This document shows positions 49,151-62,078 of a DNA stretch of 64,000 nt, piece by piece; the first letter of the stretch is position 1, and each line of letters begins with the position of its first letter. The stretch lies in NCBI RefSeq assembly GCF_033898505.1, contig NZ_JAXAFK010000005.1, forward strand, positions 217,498 to 281,497, in the 5' to 3' direction. The translations under genes were made by a program, and so were the position numbers. The DNA is from Pectobacterium carotovorum. Its GTDB lineage: Bacteria; Pseudomonadota; Gammaproteobacteria; Enterobacterales; Enterobacteriaceae. Below the pieces are notes generated by a model that ran no database searches, had not been told where the DNA came from, and saw nothing but the letters and a program-made list of their open reading frames with translations.

Positions 49151-50482
49151 ATGGCCAAACAACCAGGATTAGATTTTCAGAGTGCTAAAGGCGGAGTTGG
49201 TGAACTGAAGCGCAGACTTTTGTTTGTTATCGGTGCGCTAATTGTTTTCCGTATTGGCTCTTTTATTCCGATTCCTGGTATTGATGCCACTGTGCTTGCC
49301 AAATTGCTTGAACAGCAGCGAGGCACCATCATTGAAATGTTTAACATGTTCTCTGGTGGTGCTCTCAGCCGTGCTTCTATCTTTGCTCTGGGTATTATGC
49401 CGTATATTTCGGCGTCGATTATTATCCAATTGCTGACGGTGGTTCATCCTGCGTTGGCTGAAATAAAGAAAGAAGGGGAAGCTGGCCGTCGTAAGATAAG
49501 CCAGTATACCCGCTACGGTACCTTGGTATTGGCTATATTCCAGTCGATCGGTATTGCTACTGGTCTGCCGAATATGCCTGGAATGCAAGACTTGGTGATA
49601 AATCCGGGTTTTGCTTTCTACTTTACCGCTGTTGTGAGCCTGGTTACTGGGACAATGTTCCTGATGTGGCTGGGAGAACAGATTACTGAGCGTGGTATCG
49701 GTAACGGTATCTCGATCATAATCTTCGCTGGTATTGTTGCGGGTCTACCGCCGGCCATTGGCCATACCATCGAGCAAGCTCGGCAAGGCGACCTGCACTT
49801 CCTCCTGTTGCTGTTGGTTGCAGTTTTAGTGTTTGCAGTAACCTTCTTCGTTGTTTTCATTGAGCGTGGTCAACGTCGTATCGTCGTTAATTATGCAAAA
49901 CGTCAACAAGGTCGTCGTGTTTATGCAGCACAGAGTACGCATTTACCGCTGAAGGTGAATATGGCTGGGGTTATTCCCGCAATCTTCGCTTCCAGTATTA
50001 TTCTGTTCCCTGCCACGATTGCATCCTGGTTTGGGGGCGGTACCGGTTGGAACTGGCTGACAACTATTTCGCTGTATTTGCAGCCCGGACAACCGCTTTA
50101 TGTGTTACTCTATGCGTCTGCAATCATCTTCTTCTGTTTCTTCTACACTGCGTTGGTTTTCAACCCGCGTGAAACAGCAGATAACCTGAAGAAGTCCGGT
50201 GCATTCGTGCCAGGAATTCGTCCGGGAGAGCAAACGGCGAAATATATCGATAAAGTGATGACTCGCCTGACTCTGATTGGTGCGATGTATATTACTTTTA
50301 TCTGCCTGATCCCGGAGTTTATGCGTGACGCAATGAAAGTACCTTTCTATTTCGGGGGTACATCTTTATTGATCGTTGTTGTCGTCATCATGGACTTTAT
50401 GGCTCAAGTGCAAACTCTGATGATGTCGAGTCAATATGAGTCTGCATTGAAGAAAGCAAACCTGAAAGGCTATAACCGTTAA
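49151..50482 (+). CDS. secY: Protein translocase subunit SecY
   Basis: 443 aa channel of the Sec translocon with ten membrane helices. Plug and pore region [22 protein letters not shown]-terminal loops [15 protein letters not shown]. The Pel signal peptides in this window would pass through this channel before Out-dependent secretion. Confidence 0.98.
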   Translation: MAKQPGLDFQSAKGGVGELKRRLLFVIGALIVFRIGSFIPIPGIDATVLAKLLEQQRGTIIEMFNMFSGGALSRASIFALGIMPYISASIIIQLLTVVHPALAEIKKEGEAGRRKISQYTRYGTLVLAIFQSIGIATGLPNMPGMQDLVINPGFAFYFTAVVSLVTGTMFLMWLGEQITERGIGNGISIIIFAGIVAGLPPAIGHTIEQARQGDLHFLLLLLVAVLVFAVTFFVVFIERGQRRIVVNYAKRQQGRRVYAAQSTHLPLKVNMAGVIPAIFASSIILFPATIASWFGGGTGWNWLTTISLYLQPGQPLYVLLYASAIIFFCFFYTALVFNPRETADNLKKSGAFVPGIRPGEQTAKYIDKVMTRLTLIGAMYITFICLIPEFMRDAMKVPFYFGGTSLLIVVVVIMDFMAQVQTLMMSSQYESALKKANLKGYNR

Positions 50483-50632
<150 letters not shown>

Positions 50633-50662
50633 TTATCTCGCATATTTTTCTTGCAAAGTTGG

Positions 50663-50695
50663 ATTGAGCTGGCTAGATTAGCCAGCCAATCTTTT
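50663..50695 (+). terminator. Hairpin with T-tract between rpmJ and rpsM
   Basis: GCTGGCTA-GAT-TAGCCAGC stem (8 bp, extendable by ATTG/CAAT with a one-base bulge) followed by CTTTT. A weak terminator or attenuator between spc and alpha. Confidence 0.6.
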
Positions 50696-50712
50696 GTATG
50701 TAACTGCAACAT

Positions 50713-50826
50713 TATTTGAGTATCCTGAAAACGGGCTTTTCAGAATGGTGTTGCTGTATAAAATTGTAGGAGTGCATAGTGGCCCGTATAGCAGGCATTA
50801 ACATTCCTGATCATAAACATACCGTT
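50713..50826 (+). promoter_or_regulatory. Alpha operon leader pseudoknot (S4-binding RNA)
   Basis: TTGAGTATCCTGAAAACGGG, CTTTTCAGAATGG and GTAGGAGTGCATAGTGGCCC closely resemble the E. coli alpha mRNA leader, whose pseudoknot lets S4 repress rpsM initiation. The rpsM GTG start is inside it. Confidence 0.85.
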
Positions 50827-51135
50827 ATTGCGTTAACGTCGATTTTCGGTATCGGTAAAACCCGTTCGCAGGCTATTTGTGCTGCAACAGGTATTGCCGA
50901 AGATGTTAAGATCAGTGAGCTGTCTGAAGAGCAAATCGATAAGCTGCGTGACGAAGTTGCCAAGTTTGTTGTAGAAGGTGATCTGCGTCGTGAAGTTACC
51001 CTGAGCATCAAGCGTCTTATGGACCTTGGTACTTATCGTGGTTTGCGTCATCGTCGTGGTCTGCCGGTTCGCGGTCAGCGTACCAAGACTAACGCCCGTA
51101 CCCGTAAGGGTCCGCGCAAACCGATCAAGAAATAA
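50779..51135 (+). CDS. rpsM: 30S ribosomal protein S13
   Basis: 118 aa, GTG start within the S4-controlled pseudoknot. [19 protein letters not shown]; basic tail contacts P-site tRNA. First gene of the alpha operon. Confidence 0.99.
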   Translation: MARIAGINIPDHKHTVIALTSIFGIGKTRSQAICAATGIAEDVKISELSEEQIDKLRDEVAKFVVEGDLRREVTLSIKRLMDLGTYRGLRHRRGLPVRGQRTKTNARTRKGPRKPIKK

Positions 51136-51148
51136 TCGGGGTGATTGA

Positions 51149-51541
<393 letters not shown>

Positions 51542-51553
51542 CGCCGCTTTTAG

Positions 51554-52192
<639 letters not shown>

Positions 52193-52217
52193 AGCTTAGT
52201 ACCAAAGAGAGGACACA

Positions 52218-53207
52218 ATGCAGGGTTCTGTGACAGAGTTTCTAAAACCGCGCCTGGTTGATATCGAGCAAGTGAGTTCGACGCACGCCAAGGTGACCCT
52301 TGAGCCATTAGAGCGGGGCTTCGGCCATACTCTTGGCAACGCACTGCGCCGTATTCTGCTTTCATCCATGCCAGGTTGCGCGGTGACCGAGGTTGAGATT
52401 GATGGTGTACTGCATGAGTACAGCACCAAAGAAGGCGTACAGGAAGATATCCTGGAAATCCTGCTCAACCTGAAAGGGCTGGCGGTGAGAGTTCAAGGCA
52501 AAGATGAAGTTATTCTTACCCTGAATAAATCTGGCATTGGCCCTGTGACTGCAGCCGACATCATCCATGATGGTGATGTCGAAATCGTCAAGCCGCAGCA
52601 CTTAATTTGCCATCTGACCGATGAGAACGCATCTATTAGCATGCGTATCAAAGTTCAACGTGGTCGTGGTTATGTGCCGGCATCTGCCCGTATTCATACG
52701 GAAGAAGATGAGCGCCCGATTGGTCGTCTGTTAGTTGATGCTTGCTACAGCCCTGTAGAGCGTATTGCCTACAATGTTGAAGCGGCTCGTGTAGAACAGC
52801 GTACTGACTTGGACAAGCTAGTCATCGAAATGGAAACCAATGGCACGATCGATCCTGAAGAGGCGATCCGCCGTGCGGCTACCATTCTGGCTGAACAACT
52901 TGAAGCTTTTGTTGACTTACGTGATGTTCGTCAGCCAGAAGTTAAAGAAGAGAAACCAGAATTCGATCCGATCCTGCTGCGCCCTGTTGACGATCTGGAA
53001 TTGACTGTCCGCTCTGCTAACTGCCTTAAGGCAGAAGCTATCCACTACATCGGTGATCTGGTACAGCGTACCGAGGTTGAGCTGCTCAAAACGCCTAACC
53101 TGGGTAAAAAATCTCTTACTGAGATTAAAGACGTACTGGCTTCTCGTGGTCTGTCTCTGGGCATGCGCCTGGAAAACTGGCCACCGGCAAGCATTGCTGA
53201 TGAGTAA
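52218..53207 (+). CDS. rpoA: RNA polymerase alpha subunit
   Basis: 329 aa as in E. coli. N-terminal assembly domain (to about 235), linker and C-terminal domain (about 250-329) with Arg265 and the DNA-contacting [10 protein letters not shown] helix. The CTD is the target of CRP, relevant to crp and pel in this window. Confidence 0.99.
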
Positions 53208-53223
53208 CCAGATCACAGGTTAA

Positions 53224-53640
<417 letters not shown>

Positions 53641-53653
53641 TCTGTAAGAGCAT

Positions 53654-53681
53654 AAAAAAACCGGGGAAACCCGGTTTTTTT
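53654..53681 (+). terminator. Alpha operon terminator
   Basis: AAAAAAACCGGG-GAAA-CCCGGTTTTTTT, a perfect stem with a GNRA loop, 13 bases after rplQ. Confidence 0.93.
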
Positions 53682-53731
53682 ACATCTGAAATAAACTAAG
53701 CTCCATTAATGAAAACAGGTGAGAGATTGCC

Positions 53732-54091
53732 ATGTGGTTGATTGATGAGTTAGTTGAAAAACATATCCGCAAGGCTCAGGAAGACGGTGTTTTTGACAAT
53801 CTTTCAGGTTCCGGCAGCCCTTTGATTCTTGATGATGATAGTGGCATACCACAGGAACTAAGAACCGCCTATCGGCTACTCAAGAATGCTGGCTATTTAC
53901 CTGTAGAACTTCAAGAAAGGAAAGACGCTTTACAACTAACCGACTTTCTTGAAACGATATCCCGTGATTCGCCTGAATACGAAAAAGCTTCTCGACGCTT
54001 GCGTATGTTGGAAATGAGCTTGCAGCAGAAAGGGATCAATACTGATTTTCTACATCAGGAATACAAAACACAGCTCAATGAAAAGTTCTAG
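53732..54091 (+). CDS. yhdN: DUF1992 (DnaJ-homologue) protein YhdN
   Basis: 119 aa protein of unknown function. The DUF1992 block is at the N-terminus ([27 protein letters not shown]). Located after rplQ as in E. coli. The E. coli zntR gene, which follows yhdN there, is missing here. Confidence 0.92.
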   Translation: MWLIDELVEKHIRKAQEDGVFDNLSGSGSPLILDDDSGIPQELRTAYRLLKNAGYLPVELQERKDALQLTDFLETISRDSPEYEKASRRLRMLEMSLQQKGINTDFLHQEYKTQLNEKF

Positions 54092-54204
54092 CTGCCAGAA
54101 GAATTCTCCAGATTGCTATTCTCATCTTTCCATTTCGGCTATATACTCCGCCTGATTTATTGATACATATACAGCTTATTAACCCAACTTTCTTAGGAGT
54201 GATG

Positions 54205-54417
54205 ATGACCACATATCGTCATAAGCGTGGGAAAATTCAGGACAACGCCATTGAGGCACTGTTACATGACCCACTGTTTCGCCAACGTATTGAAGTGAAT
54301 GAAAAAGGTAAAGGAAGTTATCGTAGAAAAGAAAAACATGTGAAGAAAGGTAGTTGGGAGGCCAGTGGTAAGCAATCAAGCGATTATTTACCTCTGGCCT
54401 TTCTGCTTTTTGTGTAG
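54205..54417 (+). CDS. arfA: Ribosome rescue factor ArfA
   Basis: Back-up ribosome rescue protein, 70 aa as encoded, that recruits RF2 to ribosomes stalled on mRNA without a stop codon. [25 protein letters not shown] and WEASGK match E. coli ArfA (72 aa). ATG 54205 with AGGAG five bases upstream is used. The last 20 codons lie in a hairpin that looks like a terminator (54359-54410), and the C-terminus is hydrophobic ([11 protein letters not shown]), as in the family, where truncated non-stop mRNA makes the active shorter protein and full-length protein is degraded. Confidence 0.92.
   Translation: MTTYRHKRGKIQDNAIEALLHDPLFRQRIEVNEKGKGSYRRKEKHVKKGSWEASGKQSSDYLPLAFLLFV
54359..54411 (+). terminator. 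Terminator/RNase III hairpin within the arfA coding region
   Basis: AGGCCAG (54359-54365) pairs with CTGGCCT (54394-54400) and GGTAA (54367-54371) with TTACC (54388-54392), with one T/T mismatch, followed by TTCTGCTTTTT. The stop codon lies after it (54415). This arrangement yields arfA mRNA without a stop codon. Confidence 0.85.
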
Positions 54418-54447
54418 CGAAAGTAAGAATTAATAAAAACTCAGTTC

Positions 54448-54861
54448 TTATTGTTTAGGCTGTTGTTCTTTCAATAAGTCGCGAATTTCAGCTAACAGCT
54501 TCTCTTCAGCACTAGGCTTCGGCGGTGCGGCAGGTGCATCTTCCTGCTTGCGGCGTAGCTTGTTCATGAGTTTGATTGCCATAAAGATCGCGAAAGCGAC
54601 GATGACAAAGTCGAAAATATTTTGAATGAAAGCGCCATAGTTCATGACAACGGCGGGAATTTCGCCTTGGGCATCACGAAGAATTAGGCTGAATTGTTTA
54701 AAATCGACCCCGCCAATCAAAAGCCCAAGTGGCGGCATAATAATATCTGATACCAGCGAAGAGACAATTTTGCCGAAAGCAGCACCAATAATGACACCCA
54801 CCGCCAAATCGACAACGTTGCCACGCATGGCAAACTCTCTGAATTCTTTGATGATGCTCAT
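54448..54861 (-). CDS. mscL: Large-conductance mechanosensitive channel
   Basis: 137 aa homopentameric channel that releases solutes on osmotic downshock. Start [15 protein letters not shown] (54861; AGGAG upstream) is the E. coli start; a six-residue longer reading is possible but less likely. Pore helix contains [12 protein letters not shown] with the gate Gly22, second helix about 75-95 and a C-terminal amphipathic bundle helix. Convergent with arfA. Confidence 0.96.
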   Translation of the reverse strand: MSIIKEFREFAMRGNVVDLAVGVIIGAAFGKIVSSLVSDIIMPPLGLLIGGVDFKQFSLILRDAQGEIPAVVMNYGAFIQNIFDFVIVAFAIFMAIKLMNKLRRKQEDAPAAPPKPSAEEKLLAEIRDLLKEQQPKQ

Positions 54862-54951
54862 ATCCATTCTCCTTGCCAAAAATATAAAGTAATTCTAACC
54901 AATAGCAGCATCTTTGCCAGATTATTCATTCGCGATGAATCTGTTCCTACA

Positions 54952-56328
54952 TTACAAAAAGAAGGGGCTTGGTTGAAATAGTCGTTCAACATCAGGTACA
55001 AATTTTTTGTCAGCTAGGAACATGATGACATGATCGCCTTGCTCGATTTTGCTATTTGCATTGGCAATGATGACGTCATCACCGCGAACAATTGCGCCGA
55101 TAGTGGTACCAGGTGGAAGCTTAATATCTTCGATCATTCTTCCGACAACTTTCGATGTGCCTTCATCACCGTGGGCGATGGCCTCGATTGCTTCGGCCAC
55201 ACCACGGCGCAAGGAGGATACGCTAACGATATCTGCCTTACGGACATGGCTGAGTAGCGCAGAAATTGTTGCCTGCTGTGGGGAGATAGCGACATCAATG
55301 ACGCTACCCTGGACCAAATCGACATAAGCTCGACGTTGGATGAGCACCATTACTTTTTTCGCACCCATACGTTTGGCCAGCATCGCTGACATAATATTCG
55401 CTTCGTCATCATTGGTAATGGCGATGAATACATCAATCTGCTCAATATGTTCTTCGGCAAGGAGTTCCTGGTCTGAAGCATCGCCATGGAATACCACCGT
55501 ATTTTGCAGAAGCTCAGCCAGCTCTGCTGCACGATCTGCATTTCGTTCTATCAACTTGATGCTGTAGTCTTTTTCTAACCGCTGGGCTAATCCTGCACCG
55601 ACGTTACCTCCGCCAACGATCATGATCCTTTTATACGGTTTCTCAAGGCGCTGCAATTCGCTCATCACGGCGCGAATATGTTGGGAGGCAGCAACAAAAA
55701 ACACTTCGTCGCCGGCTTCGATGATAGTGGAACCCTGTGGGCGAATTGGACGATCGTGACGGAAAATAGCCGCAACACGGGTATCTACATGGGGAATGTG
55801 TTCACGGAGAGAGGTGAGGGCATTACCAACCAATGGGCCACCATAATAGGCATTAACCGCAGCAAGACTCACTTTGCCTTCAGCAAAGTTGACGACCTGA
55901 AGCGCTCCAGGATATTCGATCAGTTTGTAGATGTTATCGATCACCAACTGTTCTGGGGAGATCAGATGATCGATGGGAACCGCTTCGGGTAAAAACAGCT
56001 GTTCTGATTCACGGATATATTCGGCAGCACGAATGCGCGCGATCCGGTTTGGTGTTTTGAAAAGAGAATAAGCGATCTGGCAGGCTACCATATTCGTTTC
56101 ATCTGAATTGGTAACGGCGACCAGCATATCCGCATCTTCCGCTCCTGCTTCACGTAGCACTCGCGGATGAGAGGCATAGCCAGTAACGACACGCAGATCA
56201 AACTTATCCTGAAGCTGGCGTAACCGGTTTGCATCAGTATCAACGACAGTGATGTCATTGTTTTCACCTGCTAGATTTTCTGCCAGTGTTCCACCGACCT
56301 GACCCGCGCCAAGGATGATAATTTTCAT
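54952..56328 (-). CDS. trkA: Trk potassium uptake protein TrkA
   Basis: 458 aa cytoplasmic NAD-binding regulator of TrkH/TrkG. Two tandem RCK units: [17 protein letters not shown] (about 3-19) and [17 protein letters not shown] (about 234-250), each with a C-terminal ligand domain. Downstream of rsmB as in E. coli. Confidence 0.97.
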   Translation of the reverse strand: MKIIILGAGQVGGTLAENLAGENNDITVVDTDANRLRQLQDKFDLRVVTGYASHPRVLREAGAEDADMLVAVTNSDETNMVACQIAYSLFKTPNRIARIRAAEYIRESEQLFLPEAVPIDHLISPEQLVIDNIYKLIEYPGALQVVNFAEGKVSLAAVNAYYGGPLVGNALTSLREHIPHVDTRVAAIFRHDRPIRPQGSTIIEAGDEVFFVAASQHIRAVMSELQRLEKPYKRIMIVGGGNVGAGLAQRLEKDYSIKLIERNADRAAELAELLQNTVVFHGDASDQELLAEEHIEQIDVFIAITNDDEANIMSAMLAKRMGAKKVMVLIQRRAYVDLVQGSVIDVAISPQQATISALLSHVRKADIVSVSSLRRGVAEAIEAIAHGDEGTSKVVGRMIEDIKLPPGTTIGAIVRGDDVIIANANSKIEQGDHVIMFLADKKFVPDVERLFQPSPFFL

Positions 56329-56384
56329 AATAAGCCATGCCGTTTATTGATTGCTGCCTGTTGCAGACAATACTGGGTTCAATA

Positions 56385-57674
56385 TCAGTTTTTTACCAGC
56401 TTCGCATAAAAGAAACCATCGCCACCATCAGCATGAGGGAACATCTGTATGCCTGGCATTTCGCTTGTTCCTGTATCAACCAGTTTTGCATCGGCATGAC
56501 GAGTCAGGAAATCCGTAACTTGTTGGGCATTTTCTTGCGGCAGAATGGAGCAAGTGGCGTAGACCATTGTGCCGCCTGCTTTGAGATGTGGCCAAATGGC
56601 GTCAAGAATTTCTTTTTGCAGTGCAACCAACTCCTCGATATCTCTGTCCCGGCGTAGCCATTTGATATCAGGATGACGACGAATCACGCCTGTGGCGGAA
56701 CAAGGAGCATCCAACAGAATACGGTCAAACATGCGCCCTTCACACCACGAATCAGGGTAACGCCCATCACCTTGTTTCACTTCTGCATGTGTTTGTAATC
56801 GCAGTAAATTTTCTTTTACCCGACTTAAACGCGTCTCGTCAATATCGACAGCGAGCACGTGAGATTTGGGTGCAGCTTCTAAAATGTGCGTTGTTTTTCC
56901 ACCGGGTGCAGCGCAGAGGTCGAGGATCTGCTCGCCATTTTGTGGAGCGAGCCAATAGACGCAGCCTTGAGCAGAAGCATCCTGCACCGTTGCCCATCCT
57001 TGTGAAAATCCCGGTAATTGATCGACGGCGCAGGGAGAAGCTAGCCGTATCGCATCGGAGTATTCAGTATGAGGAAATGCTTCGATTCCCTCTTGCGCCA
57101 GTAAATTTAAGTACGCTTCCCGCGTATGGTGTAACCGATTCACGCGTAGCCACATCGGAGGACGTTGATTATTTGCCTCAACGATGCTTTGCCAGTGATT
57201 TGGATAGGCATGCTCAATACGTGCCAGCAGCCAGCTTGGATGCAGGTAGTGAGATGAGTGAGTTGCCTCACGCTGAATGAGTTCTTCTTGTTGGCGCTGG
57301 AATTGGCGCAATACGCCATTAATCAGCCCCTTGAGCTGTGGTCGTTTTAGTGCCACAGCACCTTCTACCGTTTCTGCCAGAGCCGCATGTGGCGGGATTC
57401 GAGTGTAGTGCAGTTGGTAGATGCCAACCATGATGAGGTAATGCAGCGTGCGTTGTTTGCCCGTCAGGGGCTTTGACATCAGTTGTTGAATACACCATTC
57501 CAACTGCGGTAAAACGCGTAATACGCCAAAGCAAAGCTCTTGCAAAAGTGCGCGATCTTTATCGGAGACTTCACGCTGGTGAATGGGTAATAAGGCACTG
57601 AGCGACTGTCCCTGATCCAGAACCTGCCCCACCACTTTTGCGGCAATACTGCGTAGATTGTATGAGCTTTTCAT
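56385..57674 (-). CDS. rsmB: 16S rRNA m5C967 methyltransferase RsmB
   Basis: 429 aa; N-terminal NusB-like RNA-binding domain (about 1-140) and a Rossmann methyltransferase domain. SAM motif [15 protein letters not shown], catalytic Cys pair in [17 protein letters not shown] and [11 protein letters not shown]. Fifty-six bases before trkA. Confidence 0.96.
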   Translation of the reverse strand: MKSSYNLRSIAAKVVGQVLDQGQSLSALLPIHQREVSDKDRALLQELCFGVLRVLPQLEWCIQQLMSKPLTGKQRTLHYLIMVGIYQLHYTRIPPHAALAETVEGAVALKRPQLKGLINGVLRQFQRQQEELIQREATHSSHYLHPSWLLARIEHAYPNHWQSIVEANNQRPPMWLRVNRLHHTREAYLNLLAQEGIEAFPHTEYSDAIRLASPCAVDQLPGFSQGWATVQDASAQGCVYWLAPQNGEQILDLCAAPGGKTTHILEAAPKSHVLAVDIDETRLSRVKENLLRLQTHAEVKQGDGRYPDSWCEGRMFDRILLDAPCSATGVIRRHPDIKWLRRDRDIEELVALQKEILDAIWPHLKAGGTMVYATCSILPQENAQQVTDFLTRHADAKLVDTGTSEMPGIQMFPHADGGDGFFYAKLVKN

Positions 57675-57740
57675 GTGTTAGCGATGACGTATACGTAAAA
57701 AGAGAGGATATACCGGCATGACGCCGGTATGAAAAATAGA

Positions 57741-58688
57741 TTAGTCCAGTGTATTACCGGGAACGAACCACTCACGACGTGAGTTAAGCAGATCCTGTGC
57801 ACTCATTACTTTTTTGCCTGCAGGCTGCAATTCCTGAATATTCAAGATACCCGCAGCTGTTGCCACCTGAATACCCTGTTTATCTGCCTGAAGGATGGTT
57901 CCGGGCAATGAGCCATGTGCTGTGGTCATGACTCCCGCTTTCCAGACCTTCACCGGTTGTTCATCTACCATGAAATAACTGACTGGCCAGGGATTGAAAG
58001 CACGAATACAACGCTCAAGCTGCTCAGCAGATAACTGCCAGTTTAGGCGAGCTTCTTCTTTGCTGAGCTTTTCTGCATAGGTGGCAAGGGCGTCATTTTG
58101 TGCTTCAGCGACAGCGCTGCCATCAGCAAGTTGTTCCAGCGTTTCCAATAAGCCACGCGGTCCCAGCTCAGCAAGTTTATCGTACAACGTTGCGCTGGTA
58201 TCTTGAGGCAGGATGGGGCACGAAATTTTGTGCAGCATTGCGCCCGTATCGAGTCCGACATCCATTTGCATGATCGTCACACCGGTTTCGCTATCCCCAG
58301 CCCATAGTGCACGCTGAATGGGCGCCGCACCACGCCAGAGAGGCAACAGGGAGCCGTGGACATTAATGCAGCCAAGGCGCGGCATGGATAATACGGGCTG
58401 CGGCAGAATTAAGCCGTAGGCGACAACGACCATAACATCGGCATTTAGCGCCTGAACCATCGCCTGATTCTCTGCCGGTCGCAGAGATTTAGGCTGAAAA
58501 ACGGGGATGCTATGTTGCTCTGCCAGTACTTTTACCGGACTGGAGGTGAGCTTGTTGCCCCTGCCTGCTGGGCGATCGGGCTGGGTGAAAACGCCAACGA
58601 CCTCATGCCCTGATGATAAAAGCGCGTCAAGGTGACGCGCTGCAAAGTCAGGGGTGCCGGCAAAGATTATGCGTAAAGAATCAGACAC
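57741..58688 (-). CDS. fmt: Methionyl-tRNA formyltransferase
   Basis: 315 aa enzyme that formylates initiator Met-tRNA. Start is GTG at 58688 ([19 protein letters not shown]). [16 protein letters not shown] is the formyl-THF/catalytic motif with the [14 protein letters not shown] block. Preceded by def in the same operon, pairing addition and later removal of the formyl group. Confidence 0.97.
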   Translation of the reverse strand: MSDSLRIIFAGTPDFAARHLDALLSSGHEVVGVFTQPDRPAGRGNKLTSSPVKVLAEQHSIPVFQPKSLRPAENQAMVQALNADVMVVVAYGLILPQPVLSMPRLGCINVHGSLLPLWRGAAPIQRALWAGDSETGVTIMQMDVGLDTGAMLHKISCPILPQDTSATLYDKLAELGPRGLLETLEQLADGSAVAEAQNDALATYAEKLSKEEARLNWQLSAEQLERCIRAFNPWPVSYFMVDEQPVKVWKAGVMTTAHGSLPGTILQADKQGIQVATAAGILNIQELQPAGKKVMSAQDLLNSRREWFVPGNTLD

Positions 58689-58711
58689 GGTGCTTCCTGT
58701 CAGGATGAAAA

Positions 58712-59224
58712 TTAGCGGGCTCGGCTATTCTGCTTAGCCAGTTTTTCCAGTTTTTGACGAATGCGCTGGCGTTTAAGCGGGGAAAGGTAATCGATAAACA
58801 GTTTCCCAACCAGATGATCCATTTCATGCTGAATACAAATGGCAAGTAGTTCGCTTGCTTCAAGTTCGAACGTCTTACCTTCGCGATCCAATGCACGCAC
58901 TTTTACATGCTCTGCACGAGGAACCAGCGCACGCGTTTCAGGGATCGACAGGCAACCCTCTTCGATACCCGTATCGCCGCTCTTCTCAATCAGCTCGGGA
59001 TTGATCAGCACCAGCCGTTGGTTTCGTTCTTCAGAGACGTCAATGACAATGATACGCTGATGAATATCCACCTGTGTTGCGGCCAGCCCAATACCTTCTT
59101 CTTCGTACATGGTATCGAACATATCATCCACGATACGTTGAATATCTGCATTGACTTCTTTTACGGGTTGCGCAGTGATGCGGAGCCGCTCATCTGGAAA
59201 ATGTAATACCTGCAAAACTGACAT
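58712..59224 (-). CDS. def: Peptide deformylase
   Basis: 170 aa metalloprotease that removes N-formyl groups. Motif 1 GIGLAATQ, motif 2 EGCLSIPE (Cys ligand), motif 3 [10 protein letters not shown] (HExxH Fe ligands). Divergent from dprA. Promoter region at 59225-59352. Confidence 0.97.
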   Translation of the reverse strand: MSVLQVLHFPDERLRITAQPVKEVNADIQRIVDDMFDTMYEEEGIGLAATQVDIHQRIIVIDVSEERNQRLVLINPELIEKSGDTGIEEGCLSIPETRALVPRAEHVKVRALDREGKTFELEASELLAICIQHEMDHLVGKLFIDYLSPLKRQRIRQKLEKLAKQNSRAR

Positions 59225-59352
59225 ATATGTTTAGATCTGTATCTGAATAGTGAGAGAGTCTTAGCGCTCATTCTAGACATTTCCTGCCCCGATTGACAGC
59301 ATCAGCACCGAATTGCACCACTTATCTGAACATAGCGGAATAAGGGACGCTG

Positions 59353-60474
59353 ATGCTATCAACGGAAATTTGGCTACGTATGACGGGCGTAAGGCACCTG
59401 GGCACCTTACGCGCTCGGGCTATTGTCAGAAAACTTATTGATTTAAATGTGTTCGATCACGAGAGCCTGCGCACGTTAGGCCTGTCTGATGATCAAATCA
59501 CACAATTCTATTCCTACGATCGTAAGATCCTGGAAGAAACACTCAATTGGTCGTCTTATCCCAATCATCATATCGTGACGTGCGAAGATGCCCTGTATCC
59601 TTTTCTGCTGAACAACATTCGTGATTTTCCACTGTTGCTTTTTGTGTCTGGCTCTCCTGAGTTATTGGTATCGCCACAAATATCGATTATTGGTAGCCGA
59701 GGCAGCAGTGCTTACGGCGAGCGCTGGGGAGGCTTTTTTGCTCAAGAACTTGCCGCAAATGACCTCACAGTGACAAGTGGGTTAGCAATTGGCATTGATG
59801 GTATTGCTCATCGTGCTGCTTTGGATGCAGGAGGGAGAACCATTGCCGTGTTGGGAAGCGGACTGGAGAATATTTATCCCAAGCGGCACGCTAAGCTTGC
59901 CGAACGTATTTGTAGCGCTGGTGGTGCATTGGTCTCCGAATTTCCCCTCGCGATGCCGCCTTTCCCAACCAACTTTCCCAGAAGAAATCGCATCATTAGC
60001 GGATTAGGGTTGGGTGTTCTGGTCATTGAAGCGTCTATCCGTAGCGGGTCGCTAGTCACGGCGCGTTATGCTTTAGAACAAGGGCGGGAGGTTTTCGCTC
60101 TGCCAGGGCCTATCGGTAACCCTATGACTGAAGGAACGCACTGGTTAATCCAGCAAGGAGCCAGCCTGGTTACACATCCGAAGGATATTCTTGAGCAGTT
60201 GGTGAGTGAACTACAGTGGCTGCCAATGGAAAGCGGGCAAACTATTTCTAACGAAGAAGAGGATGGCGAATTGCCATTTGCCGACGTGTTGGCTAACGTA
60301 GGAGATGAGGTTACACCTGTTGACGTTGTCGCTGAACGTGCCGGCCAACCTGTGCCAGAGATAGTCACCAAGCTATTAGAGCTGGAGTTAGCAGGATGGA
60401 TCGCAGCAGTACCCGGCGGCTATGTCCGATTAAGGAGGGCAGGCCATGTTCGACGTACTCATGTACTTGTTTGA
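59353..60474 (+). CDS. dprA: DNA processing protein DprA (Smf)
   Basis: 373 aa Rossmann-like protein that loads RecA on single-stranded DNA during natural transformation in competent species; its role in non-competent enterobacteria is unclear. Core motifs [12 protein letters not shown] and [18 protein letters not shown] (about 118-160) plus [19 protein letters not shown]. Ends in a wHTH-like segment. AGGGA ahead of ATG. Confidence 0.95.
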   Translation: MLSTEIWLRMTGVRHLGTLRARAIVRKLIDLNVFDHESLRTLGLSDDQITQFYSYDRKILEETLNWSSYPNHHIVTCEDALYPFLLNNIRDFPLLLFVSGSPELLVSPQISIIGSRGSSAYGERWGGFFAQELAANDLTVTSGLAIGIDGIAHRAALDAGGRTIAVLGSGLENIYPKRHAKLAERICSAGGALVSEFPLAMPPFPTNFPRRNRIISGLGLGVLVIEASIRSGSLVTARYALEQGREVFALPGPIGNPMTEGTHWLIQQGASLVTHPKDILEQLVSELQWLPMESGQTISNEEEDGELPFADVLANVGDEVTPVDVVAERAGQPVPEIVTKLLELELAGWIAAVPGGYVRLRRAGHVRRTHVLV

Positions 60475-60919
60475 GAGCTACATCCACAATGAAACTGAAA
60501 TGCGTGTCGATCAGGATACGTTAACTGATGACCTCACCCGCGCTGGATTCGATCGTAACGATATCTATAGCGCGTTGAGTTGGCTGGAAAAATTGGCCGA
60601 TATTCAGGAAGGGCAGACAGCACCGCTTTATTTGGCGAACGATCCGCTGGCTATGCGGATCTATACGCAGGATGAGGAGATGCGTCTTGATGCGGAATGT
60701 CGTGGCTTTTTATTGTTCCTTGAACAAATCCAGGTTCTGAATCTTGAAACGCGGGAGATGGTCATCGAACGCGTCATGGCGTTGGAAACGCAGGAGTTCG
60801 ATCTGGAAGATCTGAAGTGGGTCATCCTCATGGTGCTTTTCAATGTGCCTGGCTGTGAGAATGCCTATCAGCAAATGGAAGAATTACTCTTTGAGGTCAA
60901 TGACGGTTATGTGCAATAG
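60446..60919 (+). CDS. smg: DUF494 protein Smg
   Basis: 157 aa conserved protein of unknown function. [20 protein letters not shown] start matches E. coli Smg; AAGGAGG seven bases upstream supports this start although it overlaps dprA by 29 bases. Confidence 0.93.
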   Translation: MFDVLMYLFESYIHNETEMRVDQDTLTDDLTRAGFDRNDIYSALSWLEKLADIQEGQTAPLYLANDPLAMRIYTQDEEMRLDAECRGFLLFLEQIQVLNLETREMVIERVMALETQEFDLEDLKWVILMVLFNVPGCENAYQQMEELLFEVNDGYVQ

Positions 60920-60939
60920 CCAGAGGGATAACATTTCGA

Positions 60940-61497
60940 ATGGCTAAGTCCGTACTGTTTGCTGAAAAAAAACAGGAAATATGTCCAGACTGTGGGTCAG
61001 TGCTGGTTATCCGTTCTGGTCGGCACGGCCCGTTTCTCGGTTGTTCTGCGTATCCAGAATGCGAATTCATTCGCCCGCTGAAAGCGCAGGCTGATGGACA
61101 TATCGTCAAAGTGTTGGATGGGCAGCAATGCCCACTTTGTCAGTCGACATTGGTATTAAGGCAAGGCCGTTATGGGATGTTCATCGGCTGTGGCAATTAT
61201 CCTGAATGCCATCATACCGAGACTATCGATCGCCCTGATGAAACGGCGATTCGATGTCCACAGTGTAATGAAGGCACGTTGTTACAGCGTAAGTCTCGCT
61301 ACGGTAAAGTGTTTCATTCTTGCGATCGCTATCCCGATTGTCAGTTTACGTTAAACCATAAGCCGATCGCGGGTGAATGCCCTTCTTGCCATTACGCCTT
61401 ATTGTTTGAGAAAAAAACGGCACAAGGTACCAAGCTATTTTGTGCCAGTAAATTATGTGGAAAGCCGGTAGCGGCAGAAGTTGATAAGAATGAGTGA
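60940..61497 (+). CDS. yrdD: Topoisomerase-type zinc-ribbon protein YrdD
   Basis: 185 aa protein made of four tandem zinc ribbons of the TopA C-terminal type (CPDCGS...CSAYPEC, CPLCQS...CGNYPEC, CPQCNE...CDRYPDC, CPSCHY...CASKLC). Probably binds single-stranded nucleic acid. Overlaps tsaC by eight bases. Confidence 0.93.
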   Translation: MAKSVLFAEKKQEICPDCGSVLVIRSGRHGPFLGCSAYPECEFIRPLKAQADGHIVKVLDGQQCPLCQSTLVLRQGRYGMFIGCGNYPECHHTETIDRPDETAIRCPQCNEGTLLQRKSRYGKVFHSCDRYPDCQFTLNHKPIAGECPSCHYALLFEKKTAQGTKLFCASKLCGKPVAAEVDKNE

Positions 61498-62059
61498 TGT
61501 CTCTGATGAACTAATGATTCCCGTTTTACGGGAATTACATAACGAACAGGTTATTGCGTACCCGACTGAAGCGGTGTTTGGGTTGGGCTGCGATCCTGAT
61601 AGTGAAGTGGCGGTTAATCGCCTGCTAGCGTTAAAACAGCGCCCCTGGCAAAAAGGACTGATCCTGATTGCGGCTGATTTTAGCCAACTGGCTCCTTATA
61701 TTGATGACAGCGCGTTATCCGATGAGCAGAAGGCTATGATGTTTTCCACATGGCCTGGTCCGGTTACTTGGGTATTGCCCGCAAAGTGCACGACTCCGCA
61801 ATGGTTAACGGGGCAATTTTCTTCGCTTGCGGTACGCGTTAGCGACCACCCGTTAGTCAAAGAACTGTGTCAGCGTTACGGCAAACCGTTGGTGTCGACC
61901 AGCGCCAATTTAAGTGGTCAACCTCCTTGCCGCACGGCTCAGGACGTTTCTCAACAGTTTGGTGATGATTTTCCTGTGCTCGTTGGGGATGTCGGCGGAA
62001 GAATGAACCCATCGGAAATCAGGGATGTATTAACAGGCGAGCTTATTCGTCAAGGGTAA
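61490..62059 (+). CDS. tsaC: Threonylcarbamoyl-AMP synthase TsaC
   Basis: 189 aa enzyme that makes threonylcarbamoyl-AMP for t6A37 modification of ANN-decoding tRNAs. ATG 61490 ([10 protein letters not shown]) lies inside the end of yrdD; the TTG at 61481 would be longer by three residues. Motifs: [31 protein letters not shown], and [12 protein letters not shown]. Confidence 0.95.
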   Translation: MSDVSDELMIPVLRELHNEQVIAYPTEAVFGLGCDPDSEVAVNRLLALKQRPWQKGLILIAADFSQLAPYIDDSALSDEQKAMMFSTWPGPVTWVLPAKCTTPQWLTGQFSSLAVRVSDHPLVKELCQRYGKPLVSTSANLSGQPPCRTAQDVSQQFGDDFPVLVGDVGGRMNPSEIRDVLTGELIRQG

Positions 62060-62078
62060 CGGCAAGTTGGAGGGGAAC

